Counted from the first letter of the stretch, positions 46,295 through 59,655 are shown. The stretch is 64,000 nucleotides of DNA from Paenibacillus daejeonensis DSM 15491 (GCF_000378385.1 NZ_KB899661.1:258288-322287), one strand, 5' to 3'. Numbers and translations are program-made. Notes: generated by a model not told the origin, from the sequence alone.

Positions 46295-46339
46295 CAAAAA
46301 ACGTTCGCCCCGTCTGCCATAGGCAGGGGGCGAGCGTTA
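46295..46339 (-). terminator. terminator of the sugar uptake operon
   Basis: On the minus strand AACGCTCGCCCCCTGCC-TAT-GGCAGACGGGGCGAACGTT (read as two arms) is followed by six T residues, 11 bases after the stop at 46350. Confidence 0.88.
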
Positions 46340-46349
46340 CTAATGCTTT

Positions 46350-47948
46350 TTATTTGTATTCAGCGGCATAGATTTGCAGCTTCTCATCCATCACTTCTTG
46401 TCCGCCGATATTCATGTAATCTTGAACTTCGCTGTCGTAAATCCGGTCGAAATCTTCCGGCTTGGCCGTGATAACCTTGACGAAGATCTCATCATGCTTC
46501 TCCTTCAGCGTTCCTGCATACTTCATCTCGGATTCGATCGGCGTGCTGGTGCGCACGGGCAGTACCCCGTCCCTGCCGCCTTTTTCAATACTCTCGATGG
46601 TGAAGTCCTTATGGTTCGGTTCGGACGCATTCGCAGCAATATTCAGACTCTCATCGGTGGCGCTAACGAACTTGCCATTCAGGATAATGGCGTAGTCCGG
46701 ATAATTATAAAGCGTCTGTCTGGCCAGATCGTTGTCCAATACTACCGGTACGCCGTCCTGCATCTCGTACGTCTCGCCTTCAATCCCGTTCTGCAGCGCG
46801 ATGACGTTCTCTGGCTGCGCCATCCAATCCAGATATTTGATGACGGCCTCTGCGTTTTTACTGGCTTTCGGTACGAAGATATACAGTCCGTTCGGCGAGT
46901 AGAGCGCTTTGGGATATTTGCCGTCCGGTGTATTGAACGGGTCAATCGGAACCAGCTCTGCCTCAGGGTCCGCTTTGTACACCTCAGCCAAGTAGCCTTG
47001 GTAGACAGGCTCATTGGTGTTGGTTGTACCCGCTCCTACCCATCCATTGATCAGATCCTTTTGGAATTTCTGGGGATCCTTGTTCATGGTAAGCGGGAAA
47101 TCCGGGTCGAGCAACCCTTCATTGTATAGTTGATTGATGTAGCGGAAGCCTTCCTTGTTGCCTGGCAGCAGCCACTCGGGCACAGCGAAGAAATCTTCGT
47201 CGGTAATATTGTTCCAATCCAGAAGCGAGTATTGAAGCGGTTTCAGATGGAACGGGTCAATATTGCTGTACGGGATCACATTGTCGCCTGACTTGCCAGG
47301 CTTCTGTTCTTTGAATGCCTTCAATGCATTGTGGAACTCTTCGGTTGTCGTTGGGACTGGCAAGCCCAGCTCATCCAGCCAATCCTTGCGGATCATCGTT
47401 GTACTCTGCGGGAGCAGGACACGACGCGCCGGGATGGCATATTGCTTCTCATCGAACACACCATAGGCCATAACCTCTTCACCCAGAACTTCCTTCAAGT
47501 TCTGACCGTATTGCTCGATCAGTGGACCAAGATCGGTCAGTCCCCCGTCCTTCACATACTTCTCCACCGTAGGCTTGTCGTACGTGTACACGAGGTCAGG
47601 GGCTTGATTCGCAGCCATTAGCACATTCAGCTTTTCGACTTCCTGGGTACGTGGGACAGCGACGAATTCGACCTTGATGTTGTTCGGATCGCCGAAGTTC
47701 TCTTGTACATATTGGGTCATGAAGTTATCTGTAATCGGCGGCGCACCGGCCGGCGTGTTGTTGCGGTCGAACAATTCGACCCGAAGCGTAATCGGTGCGG
47801 CATTATTGCCTGTCGTTCCTGTATTGCCTTCAGTTCCCGTACCTTCTCCCCCACTGCCTCCGTTGTTGCTGCTGCAACCGGCAATCAGGGCAGCGGCCAC
47901 CAGAACAGCCATCGTACGCGTGGACCATGGACCAGTTAACCATTTCAA
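46350..47948 (-). CDS. oligosaccharide ABC transporter substrate-binding lipoprotein
   Basis: The 532-residue protein starts at TTG 47948 with AGGAGAGGG five bases upstream. It has a signal peptide with lipobox LIAGC, a Gly/Thr/Asn linker and a long cluster-type binding domain typical of the LipO/YtcQ group: ITLRVELFDRNN, VEFVAVPRTQEVEKLNVLMAA, FKEQKPGKSGDNVIPYS, YDSEVQDYMNIGGQEV. It should capture oligosaccharides outside the cell for the two permeases encoded just upstream. No ATPase gene is present; such systems use a shared MsmX-type ATPase. The nearby galactanase gene suggests galacto-oligosaccharides. Confidence 0.88.
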   Translation of the reverse strand: MKWLTGPWSTRTMAVLVAAALIAGCSSNNGGSGGEGTGTEGNTGTTGNNAAPITLRVELFDRNNTPAGAPPITDNFMTQYVQENFGDPNNIKVEFVAVPRTQEVEKLNVLMAANQAPDLVYTYDKPTVEKYVKDGGLTDLGPLIEQYGQNLKEVLGEEVMAYGVFDEKQYAIPARRVLLPQSTTMIRKDWLDELGLPVPTTTEEFHNALKAFKEQKPGKSGDNVIPYSNIDPFHLKPLQYSLLDWNNITDEDFFAVPEWLLPGNKEGFRYINQLYNEGLLDPDFPLTMNKDPQKFQKDLINGWVGAGTTNTNEPVYQGYLAEVYKADPEAELVPIDPFNTPDGKYPKALYSPNGLYIFVPKASKNAEAVIKYLDWMAQPENVIALQNGIEGETYEMQDGVPVVLDNDLARQTLYNYPDYAIILNGKFVSATDESLNIAANASEPNHKDFTIESIEKGGRDGVLPVRTSTPIESEMKYAGTLKEKHDEIFVKVITAKPEDFDRIYDSEVQDYMNIGGQEVMDEKLQIYAAEYK

Positions 47949-48050
47949 TGAGACCCTCTCCTTCTAGTCATTAATATACACTATATAGCAACGTCCACCA
48001 GGTCTCCCCGGCAGCAGCGACTACCTCAATCGGGCGCCACTTCAGCGCCA

Positions 48051-48941
48051 TTAGCCTTTGACCGCGCCAATCATCATACCAGACACAAAATAGCGCTGCA
48101 GCCAAGGATATACCAACAGAATCGGCACCGTAGCGAACATTATCGAAGCCGCCTTCAAGCTCTCGGGCACCGGAGGCGCCGTACTGAGGCCTTCCAACAT
48201 ACTGTTGACTTGGCTATTCACAACCATTTCGTATAACCGCAGTTGGAGCGGGTACAGCTCCGGCTTGGTAATGTAGAGCAGCGCATCCATGAATCCGTTC
48301 CATCGTCCTACGGCGTAGAACAGACTGAGCGTCGCCAGGACCGGCAACGACAGCGGCAGAACGACACTGAACAAGACACGATATTGCCCTGCGCCATCCA
48401 TCCGGGCAGACTCCTCCAACTCCACGGGAATCGAAGAGAAGAAGGTTTTGATAATGAGTAGATAAAAGGCATTGACCGCTCCGGGCAAAATCAGCGCCCA
48501 GACCGTATCCAACAGATTCAGATTACGAATCAACAGATATTCGGGAATCATGCCGCCGCTAAAGAACATCGTCAGGACGATGACGAACAGAAAGACATCG
48601 CGCCCTCTCAAGTGCTTCTTGGTGAGCGGGTAGGCCGCCATAATCGTCATCGTCATGGAGATGACCGTAAACAGCGCGACCAGCATAATCGTGAAGCCCA
48701 GCGATTGAATCATCTGCGGATTGCCGAACACCGTTTTGTAAGCCGTAAAATCGATCTCCAGCGGGAACAGCGTGACTCTGCCTGCCATGATGGCGCTGTT
48801 CCCGCTCATGGACAAAGCCAGAATATGAACCATCGGTAGCAGACACAGCAAGCTGGCGATTGAAATCAGAACGACGATGAGGATATCCATCACCCTGCTG
48901 TTCCCTTTAGCCCGGGATGCCGCGTGAGCGTTGCTTTTCAT
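48051..48941 (-). CDS. sugar ABC transporter permease (LplC/YtcP type)
   Basis: The 296-residue protein has six membrane segments and the inner-membrane permease motif ESARMDGAGQYRVLFSVVLPLSLP in pieces (EESARMDGAGQYRV and LFSVVLPLSLPVLA), which contacts the ATPase. The N-terminus and the ending YFVSGMMIGAVKG are typical of the LplC/YtcP subgroup. It follows the other permease by 15 bases and precedes the binding lipoprotein gene by 102 bases; one operon. Confidence 0.93.
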   Translation of the reverse strand: MKSNAHAASRAKGNSRVMDILIVVLISIASLLCLLPMVHILALSMSGNSAIMAGRVTLFPLEIDFTAYKTVFGNPQMIQSLGFTIMLVALFTVISMTMTIMAAYPLTKKHLRGRDVFLFVIVLTMFFSGGMIPEYLLIRNLNLLDTVWALILPGAVNAFYLLIIKTFFSSIPVELEESARMDGAGQYRVLFSVVLPLSLPVLATLSLFYAVGRWNGFMDALLYITKPELYPLQLRLYEMVVNSQVNSMLEGLSTAPPVPESLKAASIMFATVPILLVYPWLQRYFVSGMMIGAVKG

Positions 48942-48956
48942 AGGTGAATCGCCTCC

Positions 48957-49898
48957 TTACCAGATTCCTTGGTCATTCACTTTGCGAGAGATATAATCGG
49001 CAGACAGCAGGAAGATCAAACCCACCACAGCCTGGAACAAGCCGATTGCCGTCGCAATCGTATAACGGGCCGACTGGATACCAATCTTGTATACATACGT
49101 ACTGATAACCTCGGATACGTTGGTGACCAGCGGATTACTAAGGACAAAAGGCCGGTCAAAGCCAATGCTCGCCATATGGCCAATATTGATAATCAGAAGA
49201 ATAATGATGGTCGGCTTGATACCCGGCAGCGTAATATGCCACATCTTGCGCAGCCGGTTCGCTCCGTCCACCTCTGCCGCCTCATATAGATCCTTGTTGA
49301 TGCCCGTTAAGGCAGCCAGATAGATTATCGTGCCCCAGCCGGCGCTCTGCCAGACGCCAATACCAAGATAAGTGGCGACCCAGTAGAAGGGCTCGGTCAA
49401 GAAGGGAATCGCCTGGAGACTGAACGATTTCAGCACATTATTGACGATGCCTGTATTGGTGGCCAGCAGCTGAATGGCCATCCCGCCAATGATAATCCAC
49501 GAGATGAAGTGCGGAAGGTACAGCACCATCTGGGCCCCTTTTTTGAACCACTTGATCCGTAGTTCATTGAGCAGGATAGCCAGGATGATCGGCATCGGGA
49601 AACTAATGAGCAGATCCAGCAGGTTGAGCAGCAGCGTATTGCGCAGCGCTCGGTAGAACCCGTTCATCTGAAACACTTCTTTGAAGGTGTCGAAGCCGAT
49701 CCAGGGACTCGCTAGCACGCCCTGAAAAATGTTGTAGTCCTTGAATGCAATGACTACGCCAAACATCGGTCCATATTTAAAGAGCAAGAAGTAGATCATA
49801 GGGAGCACCAGCAAGGAGTACAGTTGCCAGTCGCGAACAAGGGATTTCACCTGCCATCGTGGTGCCCGCCGAGTCTTCGGGTTTGTAGTTGTTGCCAT
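48957..49898 (-). CDS. sugar ABC transporter permease (LplB type)
   Basis: The 313-residue protein is the LplB-type partner permease with six membrane segments. Marks of the group are YSLLVLPMIYFLLFKYGPMFG, VIAFKDYNIFQG, the EAA-loop DLYEAAEVDGANRLRKMWHITLPG (pieces DLYEAAEVDGANRL and RKMWHITLPG) and the ending SRKVNDQGIW. It is the first gene of the uptake operon. The 198 bases upstream contain a motif shared with the upstream region of the regulator gene. Confidence 0.93.
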   Translation of the reverse strand: MATTTNPKTRRAPRWQVKSLVRDWQLYSLLVLPMIYFLLFKYGPMFGVVIAFKDYNIFQGVLASPWIGFDTFKEVFQMNGFYRALRNTLLLNLLDLLISFPMPIILAILLNELRIKWFKKGAQMVLYLPHFISWIIIGGMAIQLLATNTGIVNNVLKSFSLQAIPFLTEPFYWVATYLGIGVWQSAGWGTIIYLAALTGINKDLYEAAEVDGANRLRKMWHITLPGIKPTIIILLIINIGHMASIGFDRPFVLSNPLVTNVSEVISTYVYKIGIQSARYTIATAIGLFQAVVGLIFLLSADYISRKVNDQGIW

Positions 49899-50032
49899 CG
49901 TCTCCCCTCTTTCCGTTGCAATGTTGTCTCAGCCGGTCTGACGTATGTAAATGTACCATCGGTGAAAGCCCTCGCATATTGACAGGAATTTGATGGTTAA
50001 CGCCTGCCTTTATGCGGGCTTTCCAAGGGCCT

Positions 50033-50054
50033 TTACCTTTTTTTCAGACTTAAC
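50033..50054 (-). promoter_or_regulatory. TTACC-T7-N5-TTAAC motif before the uptake operon
   Basis: Read on the plus strand, TTACC, seven T, five bases, TTAAC. The identical pattern occurs at 52490-52511 before the regulator gene. It lies 135 bases before the first permease gene and is a candidate site for the AraC-type regulator. Confidence 0.5.
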
Positions 50055-50060
50055 GCCCAT

Positions 50061-50089
50061 AAAAAAATCTGCTGTCCACCAGCAGATTT
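50061..50089 (-). terminator. terminator of the AraC regulator gene
   Basis: AAATCTGCTG-TCCAC-CAGCAGATTT, with seven T residues after the stem on the minus strand, eight bases beyond the stop. Confidence 0.9.
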
Positions 50090-50096
50090 GTAGGAA

Positions 50097-52322
50097 TCAA
50101 CGTTGCGTACGGTGAATCGCCCGGTACTCGCCAGGCGGGAATCCAAATAGCTTCTTGAACGCCCGATGGAAGGACAATACATGCGAATAGCCTACCTTCT
50201 CAGCAATCGCTTGTACCGGCTCATCGGACTCCAGCAGCATACGGCGACCGTGCTCCAGGCGAACCTTCAACATATAATCAATAAATTTCTCTCCCGTCTC
50301 CTTCTTAAAGAGCACACTTGCGTGACTGGCAGGGATGCCAAATTCATCGCTCACACTCTGCAGAGACAGTCCCGGATCAGCATAACTGGCATCAATCTTC
50401 TCCTTCATCTGCATCGCAACGGAGTGGTTGCTGCAGCGCTCCCGCAAGCGTTCGAATTCGCCTGCCAGCTTATCCAGAACAGCCTCCAATTCCAGATGTA
50501 GCTCCTCCAGCGTCTCGACTTCCTCCATAATCGTCAGGAACTGCTCTTTGTATGCCTCCTGCCAGACGGACTTCAACTCTGTCGACTGAGTTGCTATATC
50601 CTTCTCCAGGTGCTGAATGATTCCGGTAACAAGTGCGGTCAGGTCCGTCTTGGCAATTCTCCGCTGATGCAACCGCTGGATCATGTCCGCCAGTCGCTCA
50701 CGCCATTGGCCATCGCCCTTGCGCAGCAGATGGGCGAGCTCCGGCAGAGCATTGTACGTCACGTATTCCTCCTCCCCCGACTTGGCTGCAGCCATCCGAT
50801 TATCGATGACGGTATTGGTACCGAAGACGGCTTTGTACGAAACATTAGCCTCCGCATTACGATAAGAGAGGGCAATGGCATCCATCTCATCGGAGATGGC
50901 GCCGATTCCGACGGAGACCGTCAGCTGCAGATTGTTACTAATCCACTCCCGGTATTCCTCACTAAGGTCAAATAAGGTCTGGGCATACGTTTCCGCCGAT
51001 TCGTCCAGGAAGAGTAGAAAAGCCATCTGATGCGGCTTGGTCCAGGCATTGCACAGCGCAATCCCGCGATTCTGCGCATGTTCACGAAATGCACTTTCGA
51101 CAATATATTTCAACAGCCGCTGGTCCGTCGGCTTGTAAGCCTCTGTAAATGCGGCATAACGGTCAATCTCAATTGTTACTACGCCAAGACGTGCATAGGT
51201 CGTCGGCAATCCCAACTGGTCAGCTTGCTCCTTCCATTGCAGGTCGCTTACGGTCCGATGCCCCTCCAGTAACTCCTGCAAGAGAATACGCTTACGATGC
51301 TGTGTATCGGCAGCATGCAGCGTATCGTAATCAACGGATTTTTTGAGCAACTGATCAATGGCCGATTCGATGAGCTTGAACTCATTGTTGGGTCCTTTGA
51401 GGCCCAAGGCACCGCTTTTCTTGGCTGCAAATGTATTGACTTTCTCCACCAGCGTCTGAATCGGCTTGTAGTGCACATGCGTTATAATCGTAAACCAGAC
51501 CAGGGCCAGCACAATAATGACAAGCACCAGGATAATCCACACATTGGAGAGCAGGGACAGCGCTGAATACCCGGAGGCATTGACACGATCGACATAATAC
51601 GTCCACCCGGTATAGCTCGACACCGCTCGCAGCGGAGTATTGGACAAGTCGGCATCTCTGGGTTGGAACGGCTGCTGATTCGCATCCAAGATATGAACCT
51701 TGCCTCGATTTTCCTGATTGTATTGGTTCAAATATTCAATCATGGAGCTGACATAAATATTAATGACGATCGTGCCTTTTTGCTGCGTTGAAAACGGATA
51801 CGTTTTGGCCAAGGACACCACCATCTGGCGGTTGCGGTCAATGGTGGACAACGTATACTCCCGCGGTCCCGTCCATTCTGATTGTGTTGACGTATCCAGG
51901 GCCCCCATTAAAAACTCCCGGTCAGCAAAAGCTTCTAGATCGTAGCCATTAGAATCAGCCAGCACCATGTGATTGTCTTCGTTATAGAGATAGATTGAAG
52001 CAACGAAAGGGAAGGTCGTCTTTAATTCCAGTAGTTTTTTTTGAATCGTGTAGTAGTCGTATATTTCTTTGGGATGGTCCGAAAAAAAATCCCGCAGCAC
52101 GCGGTCTGTGATCAGCGCACTCACAGCATTGCGTTCGATGAGCTGCAGATTGGCTTCGGTATTCTGCATCATCTGGCTTACAATTGCTTTGTTCGTTTCG
52201 ATGTACCGATTTTCTGATTGATGGTTCAAGGTTGAAAACAGGACAAAGATAACGGAAGATATGACGATGAAAAAGATCGGCGTGTACGAGAGCATCATTC
52301 GATAATACCAGTTCATCCTCAT
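50097..52322 (-). CDS. membrane-bound AraC-family regulator with outside sensor domain
   Basis: ATG 52322 is chosen because AGGAGG lies nine bases upstream; the frame extends further without one. The 741-residue protein has a membrane segment at about 12-32, an outside Cache-type domain (about 35-260), a second membrane segment (about 265-290: NVWIILVLVIIVLALVWF), a HAMP-like linker, a middle YesN-type domain and two C-terminal helix-turn-helices (LSLQSVSDEFGIPASHASVLFKKETG region and AIAEKVGYSHVLSFHRAFKKLFG, with FPPGEYRA). Proteins of this design sense extracellular sugar and activate the adjacent uptake genes. It is read in the same direction as the permease operon but ends with its own terminator. 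Confidence 0.9.
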   Translation of the reverse strand: MRMNWYYRMMLSYTPIFFIVISSVIFVLFSTLNHQSENRYIETNKAIVSQMMQNTEANLQLIERNAVSALITDRVLRDFFSDHPKEIYDYYTIQKKLLELKTTFPFVASIYLYNEDNHMVLADSNGYDLEAFADREFLMGALDTSTQSEWTGPREYTLSTIDRNRQMVVSLAKTYPFSTQQKGTIVINIYVSSMIEYLNQYNQENRGKVHILDANQQPFQPRDADLSNTPLRAVSSYTGWTYYVDRVNASGYSALSLLSNVWIILVLVIIVLALVWFTIITHVHYKPIQTLVEKVNTFAAKKSGALGLKGPNNEFKLIESAIDQLLKKSVDYDTLHAADTQHRKRILLQELLEGHRTVSDLQWKEQADQLGLPTTYARLGVVTIEIDRYAAFTEAYKPTDQRLLKYIVESAFREHAQNRGIALCNAWTKPHQMAFLLFLDESAETYAQTLFDLSEEYREWISNNLQLTVSVGIGAISDEMDAIALSYRNAEANVSYKAVFGTNTVIDNRMAAAKSGEEEYVTYNALPELAHLLRKGDGQWRERLADMIQRLHQRRIAKTDLTALVTGIIQHLEKDIATQSTELKSVWQEAYKEQFLTIMEEVETLEELHLELEAVLDKLAGEFERLRERCSNHSVAMQMKEKIDASYADPGLSLQSVSDEFGIPASHASVLFKKETGEKFIDYMLKVRLEHGRRMLLESDEPVQAIAEKVGYSHVLSFHRAFKKLFGFPPGEYRAIHRTQR

Positions 52323-52489
52323 GACATTCAGCCTCCTGTCCACAAGTTTTTCGGTCATCGTACCCTTTACAGCCGTAAGCAACCTGCTGCTGCAAAGGTT
52401 CCCATATAATATCATTTCGAGATAACGCTTGCACATTAACTTTATTTAAGGGGTTAACTCCTCCGCTTAACACCAGTATACAGGGGACC

Positions 52490-52511
52490 TTACCTTTTTT
52501 TGGAGGTTAAC
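52490..52511 (-). promoter_or_regulatory. TTACC-T7-N5-TTAAC motif before the AraC regulator gene
   Basis: The second copy of the pattern found before the permease operon, with a different five-base middle (GGAGG). It lies 168 bases before the regulator ATG. A TATACT on the minus strand (near 52475) could be the -10 box just downstream. Confidence 0.5.
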
Positions 52512-52529
52512 TTTTTTTCAGAACATCGC

Positions 52530-52568
52530 AAAAAGACCTCCAGCGCCACGTGTGCATGGCGCTGAAGG
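52530..52568 (-). terminator. terminator of the galactanase gene
   Basis: CCTTCAGCGCCA..TGGCGCTGGAGG forms a long stem on the minus strand followed by GTCTTTTTG, 12 bases after the stop. Confidence 0.88.
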
Positions 52569-52579
52569 CAGAATTCAAG

Positions 52580-55747
<3,168 letters not shown>

Positions 55748-55768
55748 TCACCTTTCCGCTTTCATATT

Positions 55769-55783
55769 TGCAAGCGCTACCAA
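55769..55783 (-). promoter_or_regulatory. cre-like site (CcpA) before the galactanase gene
   Basis: On the minus strand TTGGTAGCGCTTGCA matches the cre consensus WTGNAANCGNWNNCW at all but one fixed position. It lies 28 bases before the ATG, a place where CcpA would repress when glucose is present. Confidence 0.7.
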
Positions 55784-55930
55784 GTAATCTGGCAGCCTTG
55801 CCTCTCTTTCACTATAGCAGCGGCCCAGAGCGGAGGGTACGTATCAAACCGAAACATTTTGTATGCTTTGACAAGGTTCTTTTGGGGGTGGGGTAGATAT
55901 GGTGAATCGCTAGGGTGAATGGATATGGTG

Positions 55931-56100
55931 CATATGTTCCGTTATTCGCTGCATATAGGTGGATCTAACGGATTTGTGGCGCATATGTTCCGTTATTGAC
56001 TAACTAACCATTGGTTACCTTGGCATTTGCAGCGAATAGCGGAAAATAGAAGCCCTATTCTTAATTTCATGCACCATTCGGACAGTTTAGCGGAAAAAAT
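55931..56100. repeat. 51-bp degenerate repeat, array E, with inverted halves
   Basis: CATATGTTCCGTTATT occurs at 55931 and 55982, exactly 51 bases apart. The reverse-type core AGCGGAAAA occurs at 56038 and 56089, again exactly 51 apart. Between the first two copies is TAACGGA, the complement of TCCGTTA. So two units point one way and two the other, as in array B. The stretch 55784-56199 contains no gene; this array is its main content. Confidence 0.72.
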
Positions 56101-56199
56101 GCTCCCAATGATCAAAAATCGTAGCCCCGCACCCGCACCCGTATCTGCCTCTCCCTGGGGTACAGCAGCATGATTATAGCTTTACAAACAGCCACCGCA

Positions 56200-56230
56200 C
56201 AGCAAAAAGACGGGCTTATCGCCCGCCTTC
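56200..56230 (-). terminator. terminator overlapping the SMI1 stop codon
   Basis: On the minus strand GGCGGGC-GATAA-GCCCGTC is followed by five T residues. The TAA stop of the SMI1 gene is in the loop. Confidence 0.82.
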
Positions 56231-56683
56231 CCGTTCATCGATCAATTGCTCTAAAAACGCAGCAAATGTCGGTGCGTATTCAAAAATCTCTGCGTTGATC
56301 AAATCGAAGCACATGACAGGGAATTCCCCTTGCTCGTCTCGAGCCGACGTGTCAAAGAAGAACAACTCGTCCGCATCCGGTATGAATAGGTCCAAGCGGC
56401 TCGGGAACTGTCTCCGCCAATCCTCATCCTCCAGATGAAGCCGATAATTATAGAGCACATCATTGTCAGCGATATCCCGGTGCTCTGCCGGCGCCAAACC
56501 GAAGATGTCCCCGCCGTTCAAGTGGCCGCTGTTGTAATGAAGCAGCCACCAGCGATACGAAGGCGGCAAGGCGAAGCCCAACTCTGTCTCTGCCTCCGCA
56601 ATAGATGCCTCGTCCGTTCCGTGACCCGGAAACCAGCGGATCGCCTTGGTGTTCGCCAGCTTAGTGGATAATTGTTCGTACAT
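56216..56683 (-). CDS. SMI1/KNR4 (SUKH) family protein
   Basis: The 155-residue protein is a single SMI1/KNR4 domain: the IAEAETELGFALPPSYRWWLLHYNSGHL motif (pieces IAEAETELGFALPPSY and RWWLLHYNSGHL), GGDIFGLAP, LDLFIPDADELFFFDTS and VMCFDLINAEIFEYAPTFAAFLEQL. Members include immunity proteins of contact-dependent and polymorphic toxin systems. No toxin gene is beside it, so it may be an orphan immunity gene or have a cell-wall role. It is alone, with its own terminator. Confidence 0.88.
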   Translation of the reverse strand: MYEQLSTKLANTKAIRWFPGHGTDEASIAEAETELGFALPPSYRWWLLHYNSGHLNGGDIFGLAPAEHRDIADNDVLYNYRLHLEDEDWRRQFPSRLDLFIPDADELFFFDTSARDEQGEFPVMCFDLINAEIFEYAPTFAAFLEQLIDEREGGR

Positions 56684-56798
56684 TATGATTAGCCTCCTTT
56701 TTCGTATGTAACTTCTGATTGGCTAGGAGTACTGCTAGATCTATGCTGTCTCCGCTTTAATACGGGGAGCTACGGTATATGGATTCGCAATTTAGCAA

Positions 56799-56834
56799 AA
56801 AAACAGCCTTTATCCCCCGACGAGAGATAAAGGC
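56799..56834 (-). terminator. terminator of mqo
   Basis: GCCTTTATC and GATAAAGGC pair around an 11-base loop. On the minus strand TG and seven T residues follow, 17 bases after the mqo stop. Confidence 0.88.
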
Positions 56835-56850
56835 CATTCCGTATCCATAC

Positions 56851-58359
56851 TTACACCGATTGCTTGACTTTCTTCGTCTTGCCCGAAAGTCCTAGCACCT
56901 GTACATTGCTTGCATCCAGTTCCCGAATCAGCTCCGGCTCCGACAATAATTTCTTCCCGTAGGAGGGGATCATCTCTTTGATCTTGGGCTCCCACTCAGG
57001 CAGCTGGCTCGGGAAGCACTTCTCGATAACCTCCAGCATAACGGATACGGCTGTCGAAGCACCCGGCGAAGCACCGAGTAGGGCAGCGATGGAGCCGTCA
57101 GCCGCGCTGATGACCTCCGTGCCGAACTGCAGCGTTCCTTTGCCTGCCGGCGTGTTCTTAATGATCTGTACCCGTTGACCGGCTACCAGCAGCTCCCAGT
57201 CTTCGCTCTTGGCGCCTGGTACGAAATCTCGCAGCTCATTGATCCGCTTTTCCTTGGAGAGCATGACCTGCTTGATCAGATACGTCGTCAGCGGGACGTT
57301 CTTCACCCCTGCAGACGTCATCGTAATGAGGTTATGTCCCTTCACCGAGGTGATTAGGTCAAACATTGAGCCAAACTTCAGGAACTTCGGTGAAAAGCCA
57401 GCGAAGGGTCCGAAGAACAGGGATTCCTTGCCATCGATGAAACGGGTATCCAGATGCGGAACCGACATTGGCGGTGCGCCGACTGGCGCTTTGCCGTATA
57501 CTTTGGCGTGGTGTTGGGCGACGATTTCCGGCTTGCGGCAGACCAGGAAGATCCCGCTGACGGGGAAGCCGCCGATCGCCTTGCCCTCGGGGATGCCCGA
57601 CTTCTGGAGCAGATGCAAACTGCCACCGCCACTGCCGATGAAGACGAACTTGGCATTCAACCGTTCAATGCCACCATTCTGTGTGTTACGCACTTTGAGC
57701 TGCCACGTCCCGTCGCTGGCACGCTTGATGTCGTCGACATTTTGGTTGTAGCGCATATCCACTTTTTTGCGTTTCAAGTGTTGGAACAGCAGGCGCGTCA
57801 AAGAACCAAAATTGACGTCCGTTCCCGAATCAATCTTGGTAGCCGCGATCGGCTTGTTCGTGTTGCGGTCCTTCATAATGAGAGGAATCCACTCATTCAG
57901 CTTGGCCGGGTCATCGGAATATTCCATGCCTTCAAACAGCGGATTGGCAGACATCGCTTCAAACCGCTTCTTCAAAAACGCTACATCCTTCTCACCTTGC
58001 ACGAAACTCATATGCGGCAGCGGCACGATAAAGTCGCGCGCACTCTTGATCATCTTCTTCTGAACCAGATAGGACCAGAACTGCTGGGAAACGCGGAATT
58101 CCTCATTGACCTTGACGGCTTTGCTAATATCCATTGTACCGTCTGGTTTCTCGTTCGTGTAGTTCAACTCGCACAAGGAAGCATGGCCGGTTCCGGCGTT
58201 GTTCCATTCGTTAGAGCTCTCCTCGCCAGCGGTAGACCGTCTTTCCAAGACCGTTATACTCCAATCGGGTGCTAGCTCCTTCAGCAGGGAGCCCAGCGTT
58301 GCACTCATAATGCCGGCACCGATCAAGATGACATCTGTTGTCGTTTGTCTGTTGCCCAT
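56851..58359 (-). CDS. mqo: malate:quinone oxidoreductase
   Basis: From ATG 58359 (AAGG nine bases upstream), 502 residues, the usual Mqo length. The N-terminus has the FAD motif [21 protein letters not shown] and [30 protein letters not shown] (pieces [11 protein letters not shown] and [19 protein letters not shown]). Later come [42 protein letters not shown] and the C-terminal [18 protein letters not shown]. It oxidises malate to oxaloacetate and passes electrons to menaquinone at the membrane. It is a single gene with its own terminator and an unusual tandem hairpin region upstream. Confidence 0.96.
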   Translation of the reverse strand: MGNRQTTTDVILIGAGIMSATLGSLLKELAPDWSITVLERRSTAGEESSNEWNNAGTGHASLCELNYTNEKPDGTMDISKAVKVNEEFRVSQQFWSYLVQKKMIKSARDFIVPLPHMSFVQGEKDVAFLKKRFEAMSANPLFEGMEYSDDPAKLNEWIPLIMKDRNTNKPIAATKIDSGTDVNFGSLTRLLFQHLKRKKVDMRYNQNVDDIKRASDGTWQLKVRNTQNGGIERLNAKFVFIGSGGGSLHLLQKSGIPEGKAIGGFPVSGIFLVCRKPEIVAQHHAKVYGKAPVGAPPMSVPHLDTRFIDGKESLFFGPFAGFSPKFLKFGSMFDLITSVKGHNLITMTSAGVKNVPLTTYLIKQVMLSKEKRINELRDFVPGAKSEDWELLVAGQRVQIIKNTPAGKGTLQFGTEVISAADGSIAALLGASPGASTAVSVMLEVIEKCFPSQLPEWEPKIKEMIPSYGKKLLSEPELIRELDASNVQVLGLSGKTKKVKQSV

Positions 58360-58521
58360 CATTACCATCCTTATATCTTAAGATTTGCAGAAAGGATGCC
58401 GGCGCTCCAGCTTAAAACGCCACAGCAAAGCCCGAGCGCAGATGAATCATACACCCCTCCGAATCACTATATACCTTTCTATTTTATCACTATTGGAGTT
58501 GGATTAACATATCTATTTGCT

Positions 58522-58576
58522 GGGGCATGTGGGAACCACATGCCGGGGCAAGCGGGAACGGCTTGCCGGGGCATGC
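58522..58576. repeat. tandem 23-bp hairpin repeats upstream of mqo
   Basis: Two 23-base units at 58522-58544 and 58545-58567 and a nine-base partial third each read GGGGCA..GGGAAC..TGCC. Unit 1 folds as GGCATGTGG-GAA-CCACATGCC. Unit 2 differs at two paired places (T-A to A-T, and T-A to C-G) and keeps the stem with one mismatch. They lie between the terminator of the aldo/keto reductase gene and mqo. The rest of 58369-58716 has no gene. Confidence 0.7.
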
Positions 58577-58618
58577 AATATTGTTGTTCTAGCTGCCGCA
58601 CTGGGTGCAACTTCCTAA

Positions 58619-58660
58619 CAAAAAAACCTCTTAACACTTTAAAGTGTTAAGAGGTTTTTT
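58619..58660. terminator. perfect bidirectional terminator
   Basis: AAAAAACCTCTTAACACTTT is followed by its exact reverse complement ending in GGTTTTTT. It lies 57 bases beyond the stop of the aldo/keto reductase gene on the minus strand. Confidence 0.93.
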
Positions 58661-58716
58661 ATATCTCTAATACAAGTTGTCTGGGCAGCGATTACCTATC
58701 GTTCTATGCTAGACGT

Positions 58717-59610
<894 letters not shown>

Positions 59611-59626
59611 TTATCGACGGATACTG

Positions 59627-59655
59627 TTGCTCCGTATGATTTGTTATTATATAAT
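59627..59655 (+). promoter_or_regulatory. promoter of the TetR gene
   Basis: TTGCTC at 59627-59632, a 17-base spacer and TATAAT at 59650-59655. The GTG start is 55 bases downstream. Confidence 0.65.

Noticed and set aside
45862..46371. A repeat protein encoded by array D
   Set aside because: Several frames on both strands stay open only because 51 is divisible by three. None has a ribosome site or sensible start, and the frames show no codon preference.
58522..58660. A small RNA gene between mqo and the aldo/keto reductase gene
   Set aside because: The hairpins and a terminator are present, but I see no convincing promoter placed to make one transcript, so only the repeat is listed.
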